Shown: positions 8,876-17,237, counted from the first letter of the stretch. The stretch is 19,898 nt of DNA from RGIG3528 sp045640725 (GCA_045640725.1 JAZUFN010000288.1:1-19898), one strand, 5' to 3'. Translations and numbers: made by a program. The notes: generated by a model from the sequence alone, not told the origin.

Positions 8876-9502
8876 TTATATAAAATCATCGGTTCCCATC
8901 ATTTTTTCATGGCCTATGGTAGTCTCCCTGCCATGGCCCGGGCTCACGCCTGTAGCATCAGGCAGCACGAAAAGCTTCTCTCTTATGGATTTTTGGAGAG
9001 CGTACGGGTCGCCTGTTACCAGGTCATATCTGCCTACAGTATGGCAAAAAAGGGTATCACCTGAGAACAGTCTGCCGATCTTTTCCACGTAGAAGCAGGC
9101 GCCTCCTATGGTATGCCCCGGTGTGGTAATGGCTCTGATACTTGAATCCAGCATCGGCAGGACCTCTCCGTCCTTAAAAAACACATCACAGGTCAGTGAA
9201 ACAGGCTCTCCGCTTACCGTAGCCGACTCATTCATAAAAGGATCTCTGCAGAGCTTATCCTCGTCTTCTGAGGCATAAGCCTTGATACCGTACTTATTCC
9301 TGAAGTAATCTACTGCTCCTATGTGGTCAAAATGACCGTGAGTCAGTAAAACCGCCACAGGAGTCAGGCCATACTTTTCCAAGAATTTCTCTATGCGAGG
9401 GCCATCTGCCCCCGGGTCTATTATTACCGCTTCATTTTCATCACTATAGAGGATATAGCAGTTTTCAGCCATACCTCCTACTGTTGCTCTTATATAATCC
9501 AT
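8876..9502 (-). CDS. MBL-fold metallo-hydrolase, glyoxalase II-like
   Basis: This 208-residue metallo-beta-lactamase-fold hydrolase carries the zinc motif HxHxDH at residues 55-60 (THGHFDHIG). Further metal ligands are His130 (TPGHTIGG), Asp149 (FSGDTLF) and His190 (SPGHG). The pattern matches the small YcbL/glyoxalase II-like group, which hydrolyses thioesters such as S-lactoylglutathione or related compounds. The short length without a C-terminal helical domain argues for the YcbL type rather than a classical glutathione-dependent glyoxalase II. Its ATG overlaps the rel stop codon by 1 nt (TAATG), so it is translationally coupled. Clostridia often keep this gene right after rel, which suggests a housekeeping role. 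The exact substrate is unknown. Confidence 0.9.
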   Translation of the reverse strand: MDYIRATVGGMAENCYILYSDENEAVIIDPGADGPRIEKFLEKYGLTPVAVLLTHGHFDHIGAVDYFRNKYGIKAYASEDEDKLCRDPFMNESATVSGEPVSLTCDVFFKDGEVLPMLDSSIRAITTPGHTIGGACFYVEKIGRLFSGDTLFCHTVGRYDLVTGDPYALQKSIREKLFVLPDATGVSPGHGRETTIGHEKMMGTDDFI

Positions 9503-11808
9503 TAGCCCATTGTTCTTTCTACGTCCATTACGCCCTCTATCTGACGGAGCTTACCTACCAGCGTAGCCAGCATTTCCTTACCGGTAACCTCAAATCCAAT
9601 GGTAACCGTAGCGGTACCATTTTTTGAAGATCTGGAATTTATAGATGACATATTAACGTTATTTTCGGTCATGACACGGGAAATATCCAAAATCATGCCG
9701 CTTCTGTCTCTACTGTAAATATTGATTTCAGTGAAGTATCTCTCTGACTTACCGCCATCCCCTTCAGACCACTCGGCAGTGATGAAACGACGTCTCTCGT
9801 CCTCAGAGGCATTGATGACATTTACACAATCGGTACGATGAATACTGATGCCTCGTCCTCTGGTAACAAAGCCCAGAATCTCGTCGCCGGGCACAGGAGA
9901 ACAGCACTTGGAAAAATGAACTGCCACATCGTCCACACCCTGCACCACAATACCGGACTTGGCCTTTTGAGGTGCCTGTGGCTTGGATTCCTTGCTTTCC
10001 TGGACAGCAGCCATCACCTGTTCATCAGTAAGCTCACGCTTCTTCTTTTTCTCCAGCTCCTCCATAAGGCGGTTGACTATCTGGCCTTCCTTAAGTCCAC
10101 CGTGGCCTATGGCGGCCAGCATAGCATCCCAGTCGCGGAAACCGTATTTCTTTAGAGTAGCTTCCACAAATTCAGGCTTGGTAAGCTCGGACAGCTGTAA
10201 GCCCTTGGTCTTACAGTACTGCTGCAGCAGTTCTTTGCCCCTAAGGACATTATCTTCCTTGTCCTCTGTCTTGAACCACTGATTTATCTTATTGCGGGCC
10301 TGAGCAGACTTTACTATATGCAGCCAGTCACGGCTGGGGCCCTTGGTATTTTGTGATGTGATTATCTCGATACGGTCACCGTTCTGGATCTCGTAATCGA
10401 TATTTACCAGCTTGCCGTTTACACGGGCACCTACCATTTTGTTACCTACAGCTGAATGTATAGCATAGGCAAAATCCACAGGATTGGAGCCCTGAGGCAG
10501 ATTCTTTACTTCGCCGGTAGGAGTAAAGCAGTATACATTGTCTGAAAAAAGGTCCAGGTCGCTCTTAACATTGGTCAGGAATTCTTTATTGTCCTGCATG
10601 TCCTTCTGCCACTCCAGAATCTGGCGCAGCCAGGCCATCTTTTCCTCTTCCTTAGCATCAGAGTGAATACCATTCTGAGTATCCTTGTACTTCCAGTGAG
10701 CAGCGATACCGTATTCAGCTACTCTGTGCATCTCCATGGTACGTATCTGTATCTCAAAAGGAGTGCCGTTGGGTCCGATCAGGGTAGTATGTAAAGACCT
10801 GTAATTGTTGGGCTTGGGCATAGCTATATAGTCTTTAAAACGGCCCGGAATAGGCTTGTAGAGCTCGTGGATGATACCCAGAGTCGCATAGCAGTCCTTT
10901 ACGGAATCTACGATAATACGAATGGCAAAAAGATCATATATCTGATCCAGAGTCTTGTTCTGATTCTTCATCTTCTTGTAGATACTGAAGTGATGCTTTA
11001 TACGGCCGTCAATCTGGGCATGAATATGAGCATCCTCTATCTGCTCCGCCAGCTCGTTGGTACGCTGATCGATAAAGGCTTCTCTCTCATCCTTCCTCAG
11101 GGCAATCTTCTCCTCCAGATCGTTAAAAACATCCGGCTCCAGAATGCTGAGGGAAATATCATCCAGTTCGATTTTTATACGGCTGATACCCAGTCGCTGG
11201 GCCAGAGGTGCATATATTTCCATAGTCTCTCTGGCTTTTTCCTGCTGCTTGTGAGGGGGCTGATACTGGATAGTACGCATATTGTGAAGTCGGTCAGCCA
11301 GCTTAATCATGATAACGCGGATATCCTTGGCCATAGCAAGAAACATTTTTCTTAAGTTTTCTGCCTGGGTCTCCACCTTATCCGCATCGTAATTCAACTG
11401 GGTCAGCTTGGTAACACCATCTACCAGTAAGGCTATTTCTTCTCCGAATTCGGCTTTTAATTCATCCAAGGTGATGGCAGTATCCTCAACAACGTCGTGA
11501 AGAATACCTGCAGCGATAGTCTCCTTATCCAGCTCCAGCTCTGCCAGAATAATGGCCACACAGAGAGGGTGGATAATATAAGGCTCACCGCTTTTTCTTT
11601 TCTGTTCCTTATGCAAATTAAAAGCGAGCGCATAAGCTCGTTCAATGAGGCTCAGGTCTGTACCGGGTCTGTACTCATTGATAATGGCTTTAAGGCGCTC
11701 GAAAAGGGCCTGCGGATCTGTAAAATCCGCAGGTGTTGAGAGTGTTTTCTCGTTTATTGGTTTTATATCGACATACTTGTAAGTACGTCCTTCGTCAGAT
11801 TCTTTCAT
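9502..11808 (-). CDS. rel: Bifunctional (p)ppGpp synthetase/hydrolase (Rel/SpoT homologue)
   Basis: This 768-residue RSH enzyme makes and breaks the stringent-response alarmone (p)ppGpp. Domains in order are: the HD hydrolase with HDVVEDT at residues 104-110, intact for hydrolysis; the synthetase domain with the RFKD motif at 323-326, where RxKD marks bifunctional Rel rather than the acidic version of synthetase-only RelA; the substrate segment IAMPKPNNYRSLHTT at 328-342; a TGS domain around 412-475; a helical and zinc-finger-like region with a CC pair near residues 650-665; and a C-terminal ACT domain from about 695. Length is normal. GGAGAA sits 6 nt before the ATG. It lies 58 nt after apt and is coupled to the MBL gene. 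The apt-rel pairing is common in Firmicutes and links purine salvage with purine-based signalling. Confidence 0.96.
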   Translation of the reverse strand: MKESDEGRTYKYVDIKPINEKTLSTPADFTDPQALFERLKAIINEYRPGTDLSLIERAYALAFNLHKEQKRKSGEPYIIHPLCVAIILAELELDKETIAAGILHDVVEDTAITLDELKAEFGEEIALLVDGVTKLTQLNYDADKVETQAENLRKMFLAMAKDIRVIMIKLADRLHNMRTIQYQPPHKQQEKARETMEIYAPLAQRLGISRIKIELDDISLSILEPDVFNDLEEKIALRKDEREAFIDQRTNELAEQIEDAHIHAQIDGRIKHHFSIYKKMKNQNKTLDQIYDLFAIRIIVDSVKDCYATLGIIHELYKPIPGRFKDYIAMPKPNNYRSLHTTLIGPNGTPFEIQIRTMEMHRVAEYGIAAHWKYKDTQNGIHSDAKEEEKMAWLRQILEWQKDMQDNKEFLTNVKSDLDLFSDNVYCFTPTGEVKNLPQGSNPVDFAYAIHSAVGNKMVGARVNGKLVNIDYEIQNGDRIEIITSQNTKGPSRDWLHIVKSAQARNKINQWFKTEDKEDNVLRGKELLQQYCKTKGLQLSELTKPEFVEATLKKYGFRDWDAMLAAIGHGGLKEGQIVNRLMEELEKKKKRELTDEQVMAAVQESKESKPQAPQKAKSGIVVQGVDDVAVHFSKCCSPVPGDEILGFVTRGRGISIHRTDCVNVINASEDERRRFITAEWSEGDGGKSERYFTEINIYSRDRSGMILDISRVMTENNVNMSSINSRSSKNGTATVTIGFEVTGKEMLATLVGKLRQIEGVMDVERTMG

Positions 11809-11866
11809 AGCTGCTTCTCCAACGGAAATATATAGGTCTCAAGGACAGGTCGGGGTTCAGATAAAA

Positions 11867-12391
11867 TTATTTACCGGGATACTTAACTACTGAATCGACA
11901 ACGTAATTTTTAAGCTTTTCCCTACCCTTAAGGCCTTCCAGCTCCATAAGGAAAATAATCTTTACTACCTGACCACCCAGCTGCTCTACCAGCTTGCAGG
12001 CTGCTTCTACAGTACCGCCTGTAGCAATAAGATCGTCAACAATAACTACCTTATCTCCAGGCTTTATGGCATCCTTATGCATCTCTACTGTGGCCTGACC
12101 ATATTCCAGATCATAGCTCTGCTCAATAGTCTCACAAGGAAGCTTACCCTTTTTACGCACCAGGATAAAGGGCTTTTTCATATTGTATGCAATAGGTGTA
12201 CCAAAGATAAAGCCTCTGGACTCAAGTCCTACCACTGCGTCAAAGTCAACGTCCTTAAGTAAGCCCTGAAGCTCATTTACAGCCAGCTGAAGTCCGTCTG
12301 CATCAGAGATTACCGATGTAACATCTCTAAACATAATGCCCGGCTCAGGGAAATCAGGAATGGTTCTTACGTAATCTGCTACTGTTTTCAT
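11867..12391 (-). CDS. apt: Adenine phosphoribosyltransferase
   Basis: This 174-residue purine salvage enzyme converts adenine and PRPP to AMP and pyrophosphate in the cytoplasm. The PRPP-binding motif VVIVDDLIATGGT occupies residues 115-127, and the Apt-specific N-terminal segment IPDFPEPGIMFRDVT (11-25) and GLESRGFIFG (55-64) are present. Length is typical. An excellent GGAGG lies 7 nt before the ATG. The 47-nt gap from the MraY-like gene contains a TATAAT hexamer (12409-12414) without a matching -35 box; a promoter there would leave a leader of only about 15 nt, so apt is more likely read from upstream. Confidence 0.96.
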   Translation of the reverse strand: MKTVADYVRTIPDFPEPGIMFRDVTSVISDADGLQLAVNELQGLLKDVDFDAVVGLESRGFIFGTPIAYNMKKPFILVRKKGKLPCETIEQSYDLEYGQATVEMHKDAIKPGDKVVIVDDLIATGGTVEAACKLVEQLGGQVVKIIFLMELEGLKGREKLKNYVVDSVVKYPGK

Positions 12392-12438
12392 ATTTTTTCC
12401 TCCATAGGATTATATCAATGAGTAATGCTCAAATAGCT

Positions 12439-13398
12439 CTATTTAATTATCATCAGCACAACAGCTGATATAATAATCTGTATAATGGCGAATCTGAATA
12501 CCACCTGTGTATTGGACCATTCCTTATTTTTTCTGGCATGATCGTGAAGAGGGGTACGGGTGTTTTTCAGAATACTGATCTTCAAAAATCTCTTAAGAGA
12601 AAGCTTTATCAGTCCCAGTCCGCCATCAAGAATCAGCACTATGGCAAAAAGCAGGAAAAGAAAGGGATCCATACTCTTTAAAGCAATAATGGCAATCAGT
12701 GTACCCATGGCTCTGCTACCGGCATCTCCCATAAGCATGAGGCTGGGAGTGGCATTAAATAAGAGATAAGCCAGCAAAGTCATAATGAAAATCAGATTGG
12801 AAAAAACAAAGCCTTCATCGATACCGGCTGCCTGCATGTAGAAATAGAAGGACAGGATAGTCACAATAGAGACTGTAGCGGAAAGTCCATCTACACCATC
12901 AGTGCAATTGGTCACATTGATGGACACCCAGATCAGGACCACCGATAAAATTGCAAAAAGCCAAACCGGCATGGTAGAAGTGGTGCCGGTAAAGGCTAAA
13001 TGAATGCCGGTACCATTAAAGAAAATATAGGTAGCTGTAATGCCCGCTGCTATGATGAAGTCCAGCGCTCCCTTTTTGTACTCATTCCAAGGCACCTCAG
13101 ATGCATCATCGAAAAAGCCGGTAAACATGGACAGCACTATTAATGTCAGGTACAGTCCCAGCTCAATGGTGGGATGAACGAAAAGCAAAACCATTACGGC
13201 ATAAACCAAAACAAAGATAATGCCTACTCCTCTGGCTTTTCCTTTGGACAGACCGCCCTCTACTGCGAATTTTCTTCCCTGATCCTCCGGCATTTTGTCC
13301 CTTAGGATAAGGATTGCCAGAATAGTCAGCAGGAAAGAAGCCGCCAGGCCGATTCCTTTTAAGAGGCCTGTGCTATTTGAAAATAAAATTTCTAACAT
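12439..13398 (-). CDS. mraY: MraY-family phospho-sugar transferase (phospho-MurNAc-pentapeptide transferase type)
   Basis: This 319-residue protein with about ten membrane helices belongs to the polyprenyl-phosphate N-acetylhexosamine-1-phosphate transferase family. Members join a UDP-sugar phosphate to undecaprenyl phosphate on the inner face of the membrane; MraY makes lipid I for peptidoglycan. The family acidic sites are visible: the DD pair at 97-98, NVTNCTDGVDGL at 161-172, and MGDAGS at 223-228. Two positions differ from textbook MraY: the usual Lys after the DD pair (DDxxK) is Glu101, and the HHH motif is HDH at 285-287 (TPLHDHARKNKEW). These changes may be a clostridial lineage variant. 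It lies outside a murein gene cluster, overlaps folA by 7 nt and has AGGAAA before its ATG. It could be the main MraY or a paralogue with another sugar substrate. Confidence 0.82.
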   Translation of the reverse strand: MLEILFSNSTGLLKGIGLAASFLLTILAILILRDKMPEDQGRKFAVEGGLSKGKARGVGIIFVLVYAVMVLLFVHPTIELGLYLTLIVLSMFTGFFDDASEVPWNEYKKGALDFIIAAGITATYIFFNGTGIHLAFTGTTSTMPVWLFAILSVVLIWVSINVTNCTDGVDGLSATVSIVTILSFYFYMQAAGIDEGFVFSNLIFIMTLLAYLLFNATPSLMLMGDAGSRAMGTLIAIIALKSMDPFLFLLFAIVLILDGGLGLIKLSLKRFLKISILKNTRTPLHDHARKNKEWSNTQVVFRFAIIQIIISAVVLMIIK

Positions 13399-13889
13399 GA
13401 TTTTTTCCTATACGTACAAAATGTGTATGTCTGGTCAAAAAAGCTCTGCTCTTCAGACTCTTCACAAAGCTCCCATTCAGGGGCTTCATCCAGGTTGGGG
13501 ATATGAGTATCGGCTACAAAGGCATAGTCAATTTTGGTCACCAATGCCTCGTCTACATAAGGAAGCATAGCATTGTATACCTTGCCTCCACCTATGCAGA
13601 AAATATCTTCTTCTGCCGCATTTTTACGAGCTTCTGCCACAGCCTCTTCAATGGAATGAACCACTATGGCCCCCGGCACACTGTAATTGGCCTTGGAAGA
13701 AATAACGATATTGACTCTGTCCTTTAAAGGCTGCTTATTGGGGAAGGATTCCAAGGTCTTTCTCCCCATAATGATAGTCTTACCGGTAGTAGTCTTTCTG
13801 AAAAATTTCATATCTGCAGGTATGCTGACCAGCAAATTACCATTATAACCGATTGCCCAATTTTTATCAACCGCAACGATTAATCGCAT
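13392..13889 (-). CDS. folA: Dihydrofolate reductase
   Basis: This 165-residue NADPH-dependent enzyme regenerates tetrahydrofolate from dihydrofolate, the by-product of ThyA. The N-terminal substrate loop WAIGYNGNLLVSIPADM (11-27) includes the catalytic acid Asp26. IIMGRKTLESFP (39-50) is the cofactor-binding segment, and IFCIGGGKVYNAML (96-109) is the glycine-rich NADPH site. Length is normal. AAGGAG lies 8 nt before the ATG. It follows thyA by 35 nt, the classical thyA-folA pairing in which the two reactions are stoichiometrically linked, and it overlaps the MraY-like gene. Confidence 0.96.
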   Translation of the reverse strand: MRLIVAVDKNWAIGYNGNLLVSIPADMKFFRKTTTGKTIIMGRKTLESFPNKQPLKDRVNIVISSKANYSVPGAIVVHSIEEAVAEARKNAAEEDIFCIGGGKVYNAMLPYVDEALVTKIDYAFVADTHIPNLDEAPEWELCEESEEQSFFDQTYTFCTYRKKSC

Positions 13890-13924
13890 TATTATATCTC
13901 CTTATGTTTACGTACACTTATATG

Positions 13925-14773
13925 CTATACAGCTACAGGGATTCCTTTTACCTGTTCTCCTGTAGTATAATTGTCCAGTCTCACATCATCTGCAGTAAAG
14001 TCATAGAAATGCTTCACATCAGGATTCAGCCAGAGAGTGGGGGCGTCATGCTGAGGACGATTAATCAGCTCTTTTACTATGTCCACGTGACGGTCGTAGA
14101 TATGGCAGTCTGCTACCACATGCAACAGCTCTCCCACCTCCATGTCGCATTCTCTCGCCATCATGTGCAGCAAAACAGCATACTGGCAGACATTCCAGTT
14201 ATTGGCAGTAAGCACATCTGATGAGCGCTGATTCAGCATTCCGTTCAGCACCAGTTTTCCCGTGTTTTTATTGGCTGTCACATTAAAAGTCATAGAATAT
14301 GCACAGGGGTAGAGATTCATTTCATGAAGATCCTGATGCACATAGATATTGGTAATGATACGGCGACTGTAGGGATTATTTTTAAGATCCCAGATGACTC
14401 TGTCTACCTGATCCATCATCCCCTCTTTATACTCATGCTTTACTCCCATCTGGTAGCCATAAGCCTTTCCTATGGAGCCGGTCTCGTCTGCCCAGGCATC
14501 CCAAATATGACTCTTCAGGTCATGAACATTGTTGGATTTTTTCTGCCATATCCACAGCATTTCATCTGTAGCAGCCTTTATGGCCGTTTTTCTAAAAGTA
14601 ATAGCCGGGAATTCCTTGGACAAATCATAGCGATTCACCACGCCGAAACGCTTAATGGTGTATGCTGTGGTGCCATCCTCCCAGTGAGGTCTGACTTTTT
14701 CTCCTTGTGTATCTGTACCGTTAGTGAGAATATCCTCACACATCGCTTTAAAAACTCTATCTGCGTAGCTCAT
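13925..14773 (-). CDS. thyA: Thymidylate synthase (ThyA)
   Basis: This 282-residue enzyme methylates dUMP to dTMP with methylene-THF. Catalytic Cys157 is in LYPCAYSMTF, phosphate-binding Arg137-Arg138 in NPYSRR, Arg183 and Asp186 in NQRSSD, the uracil-recognising Asn194 in NNWNVCQY, and His224/Tyr226 in DCHIYDRH. The chain ends in the family-typical PVAV. The residue after the catalytic cysteine is Ala, where E. coli has His (PCH), and the IGKAYGYQMGVKHEYKEG loop is longer than in E. coli. I believe both are features of a clostridial ThyA branch. Asn at 194 argues for dUMP rather than dCMP as substrate. AAAGGA precedes the ATG. The gene lies 25 nt after the NrdD-like gene and just before folA, forming a deoxythymidylate module. 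Confidence 0.95.
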   Translation of the reverse strand: MSYADRVFKAMCEDILTNGTDTQGEKVRPHWEDGTTAYTIKRFGVVNRYDLSKEFPAITFRKTAIKAATDEMLWIWQKKSNNVHDLKSHIWDAWADETGSIGKAYGYQMGVKHEYKEGMMDQVDRVIWDLKNNPYSRRIITNIYVHQDLHEMNLYPCAYSMTFNVTANKNTGKLVLNGMLNQRSSDVLTANNWNVCQYAVLLHMMARECDMEVGELLHVVADCHIYDRHVDIVKELINRPQHDAPTLWLNPDVKHFYDFTADDVRLDNYTTGEQVKGIPVAV

Positions 14774-14798
14774 AGCTTATCCTTTCGTCCTGTCCTCT

Positions 14799-17180
14799 TT
14801 ATTGCTCGTAAGCCCTGTTGTCGGCAAAGCCCTTGATAGCCGATGCATTGGTGTATTTACTTATTTCTTTTCCTCTGACCACCACCAGCGTCGGAGCCTG
14901 CAAAATACCGTATTTGCCTGTCAGCTCTACGTTTTCCTCAGCATCCACCGTATCATAGGCAAAGCCCTTTAAAAAGCTGTGAGCCAAATCACAGTTATTG
15001 TTGCTCTTAGTCACAAAGAGCAAGAGCTTTTCACCTGAGTCAGTCTCATCAGAAACTATCTCTGTCATACCCTCGTCACTAAAGTCAAAGGCCACTTCCG
15101 GCTCAGGATTGGGCATGGTAATATCAAAAGGTATGCGACTCTTATACTCGCAATCTGTGCCGGTAATGCCATTTTGCACAGAACGGATAACAGAATTTAT
15201 ACGTGAATATACCTCTGTCTCACTGTCACACACAGGGCATTTGAAATGCTGCCCCTTCACATATCCATGGGTAGGACAGATAGAATATGTAGGGCTTAGG
15301 CAAAGCCCCGGTACCCCATATCTGTCAAAAATATCCAGGGTCAGTCGGGCTGCATCCTGCATATCTGTGAATCTTTCTCCCGGACAGAGGTTAAATACTG
15401 CCCCTTCCTGATAAAGATTCATAAGTCCTTCCTGGGCAGTAAGTGCTTCTAAGAGAGATACTCCCGCATCTCCTGCCAGATTGGAGCCGGCTGTATAGTA
15501 CTTTATATCCGTATCCCTGCCGCATGTGCAAATATCCGGGAAACGTTTCTTATCTATCTGAGCCAGGCGGTAGCCTACTTCAGAGGTACTGGCAGCCAGA
15601 CTGAAAAGGTAGCCATACATTTCCTGATAGGTAATCAGCTTTTCTCTAAGGAATTCCAAGGTACGTCTGGCAAAATCCTGCCCCTTTCTATCGGTAAGAC
15701 TGCGTTTTACCCAGGAGGCATTCAGAGCTGCTTCATTGAGGCCTATAACCCCAATAGTGGAAAAATGATTGCGTAAATCATTCAGATAGCGCTTGGTGTA
15801 AGGGAAAAAGTCCTCCTTCATCAGCCTGTCCAAAAGATTTCTTTTAATATTAAGTGAACGCACAGCTATCTCTGTCACACGACTTAAGGAGTCAAAGTAT
15901 TCCTTTTCGTCGGAAGCCAGATATGCTATACGTGGAATATTTATGCTAACTCGTCCTATGGAGCCTGTATTTTCTCCGGCCCCAAAGGGTCCCCCTGCAG
16001 GGCTTAACAGATGCTTGGGCTCTGTAGCCACACGGCTGGCTATTTTTCTCATTTCGGTGCTGTCAGCCCCTGTGCTTCTGTAGTTTCTGAAGTATGGTAC
16101 GCCGTATTTGGAGGCCAGTTCAAAAAGCGCCTTGTGAAGCTCCTTTTCCTCAGGCTCAAAGTCCGGGCCGATAGCATATGTAGGCAGAGGGAAGCGGAAG
16201 CTGTGCCCGCTGGCATCACCTTCTGTCATGACCTGAATAAAGGCCATATTCAGCATATCCATCTCAGCCTGACACTCGCCATAGGTAAAGCTGCAGTCTC
16301 TGCCGCCTACTACTGCGTTAAGATTTTTCATATCGTCCGGCACCGTAAGATCCAGGGAAATGCAGGAATAAGGTGCCTGTGTGCCCCATCTGGAAGGAGT
16401 ATTGAGGCCATATACAAAGGACTGAATGCACTGTTTCACCTCTTTATAGGTGAGATTTTCAGACTTTATGAAGGGAGCCAGGCAGGTATCAAAGGAAGCA
16501 AAGGACTGAGCCCCCGCCCATTCGTTCTGCATGATGCCCAGAAAATTAACCATCTGATTGGTCAGAGTGGAAAGGTGGGCAGCGGGCGCGGAATTAATCT
16601 TGCCGGGCACTCCTCCCAATCCCTCTTTTATAAGCTTCTGCAGACTCCAGCCTGCAGTGGCACCCGTCAGCATAGCCAGGTCATGGATATGGATATCACC
16701 GCTTCTGTGAGCCTGAGCTATCTCAGAGTCATAAGTCTCGGTAAGCCAGTAATTGGCTGTGATAGCAGCCGAATTATGAAGCACCAGACCTCCTACTGAG
16801 AAGGTCTCTCCTGTCTGATTTTTAGTCTTTATATCCTCTTCATTTACATAGGTATCCACTATTTCCTTGTAGTCCAGAATAGTAGACTTCATATTTCTTA
16901 TTTTTTCACGGGTCTTTCTGTAAAGGATATAGGCACGAGCCACATCTGTATAGCCGGCCTGCTCCAGCACGCATTCCACGCTGTCCTGAATCTCCTCCAC
17001 ACTTATGGTATCATTTTTAATCTTGGACTGGAAATCGCTGGTAACCCTTAAGGCCAAAAGATTAATGATATCATCATTATAAGACTTTTGTGTAGCGGAA
17101 AAGGCTTTGGAAATAGCCTGTGATATCTTAGTCAAATTAAAATCAGTTATTTCTCCATCGCGCTTAATTACACTAATCAT
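14799..17180 (-). CDS. nrdD: NrdD-like protein (class III ribonucleotide reductase fold) lacking radical and redox residues
   Basis: From the ATG at 17180 this is 793 residues. Domains: ATP-cone (about 1-93, opening MISVIKRDGE), class III reductase barrel (about 110-640, with SGDIHIHDL, GGVPGKI, NEWAGAQSF, TGSIGRVSINIPRIAYL and NHFSTIGVIGLNEA), a CxxH...CxxC zinc motif (Cys635, His638, Cys648, Cys651), and a glutaredoxin-like tail (about 718-793, cis-Pro763). The fold is plainly that of anaerobic NrdD, which reduces NTPs to dNTPs with a glycyl radical. The key residues differ: Thr175 in GATAGW replaces Cys of YCxGW; Ala381-Ser382 in KIASR replaces CC of SMCCR; Ser663 in SRINSVIRSVQN replaces the radical Gly of SRxxGYYRPVQN; the tail has NNNC at 727-730 instead of CPxC. 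No nrdG follows. The frame is intact, so it is probably a functional non-reductase paralogue. Family membership is sure, activity is doubtful. Confidence 0.9.
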   Translation of the reverse strand: MISVIKRDGEITDFNLTKISQAISKAFSATQKSYNDDIINLLALRVTSDFQSKIKNDTISVEEIQDSVECVLEQAGYTDVARAYILYRKTREKIRNMKSTILDYKEIVDTYVNEEDIKTKNQTGETFSVGGLVLHNSAAITANYWLTETYDSEIAQAHRSGDIHIHDLAMLTGATAGWSLQKLIKEGLGGVPGKINSAPAAHLSTLTNQMVNFLGIMQNEWAGAQSFASFDTCLAPFIKSENLTYKEVKQCIQSFVYGLNTPSRWGTQAPYSCISLDLTVPDDMKNLNAVVGGRDCSFTYGECQAEMDMLNMAFIQVMTEGDASGHSFRFPLPTYAIGPDFEPEEKELHKALFELASKYGVPYFRNYRSTGADSTEMRKIASRVATEPKHLLSPAGGPFGAGENTGSIGRVSINIPRIAYLASDEKEYFDSLSRVTEIAVRSLNIKRNLLDRLMKEDFFPYTKRYLNDLRNHFSTIGVIGLNEAALNASWVKRSLTDRKGQDFARRTLEFLREKLITYQEMYGYLFSLAASTSEVGYRLAQIDKKRFPDICTCGRDTDIKYYTAGSNLAGDAGVSLLEALTAQEGLMNLYQEGAVFNLCPGERFTDMQDAARLTLDIFDRYGVPGLCLSPTYSICPTHGYVKGQHFKCPVCDSETEVYSRINSVIRSVQNGITGTDCEYKSRIPFDITMPNPEPEVAFDFSDEGMTEIVSDETDSGEKLLLFVTKSNNNCDLAHSFLKGFAYDTVDAEENVELTGKYGILQAPTLVVVRGKEISKYTNASAIKGFADNRAYEQ

Positions 17181-17185
17181 CTGAA

Positions 17186-17191
17186 TCCCCC
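17186..17191 (-). promoter_or_regulatory. Ribosome binding site fixing the NrdD-like start
   Basis: GGGGGA on the minus strand lies 5 nt before the ATG at 17178-17180. The resulting N-terminus, MISVIKRDGE, is the standard ATP-cone opening. Longer in-frame starts up to 17222 would add residues foreign to the family. Confidence 0.65.
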
Positions 17192-17237
17192 GCATCATTA
17201 TGAAAAGGACATAGTCCCCCAATTTTTATACATAATC

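Noticed and set aside
14294..14308. ThyA PCA instead of PCH beside the catalytic cysteine as a sign of lost or new activity
   Set aside because: The catalytic Cys, Arg pair, uracil-binding Asn and His/Tyr motif are all kept, and the LYPCAYSMTF form appears to be normal in a clostridial ThyA branch.
15180..15240. A frameshift as the explanation for the missing glycyl-radical Gly
   Set aside because: Codons were read through this stretch. The flanking TEVYSR and RSVQN residues stay in register with the family on both sides of Ser663 with no gap, and the other lost residues lie hundreds of codons away, so one indel cannot explain them.
16011..16799. 262-codon plus-strand open frame
   Set aside because: It lies wholly antisense to the NrdD-like gene, shows no recognisable family or ribosome site, and its composition follows from the complementary coding sequence. 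The same applies to the other plus-strand frames, such as 14324-14836 and 10867-11355.
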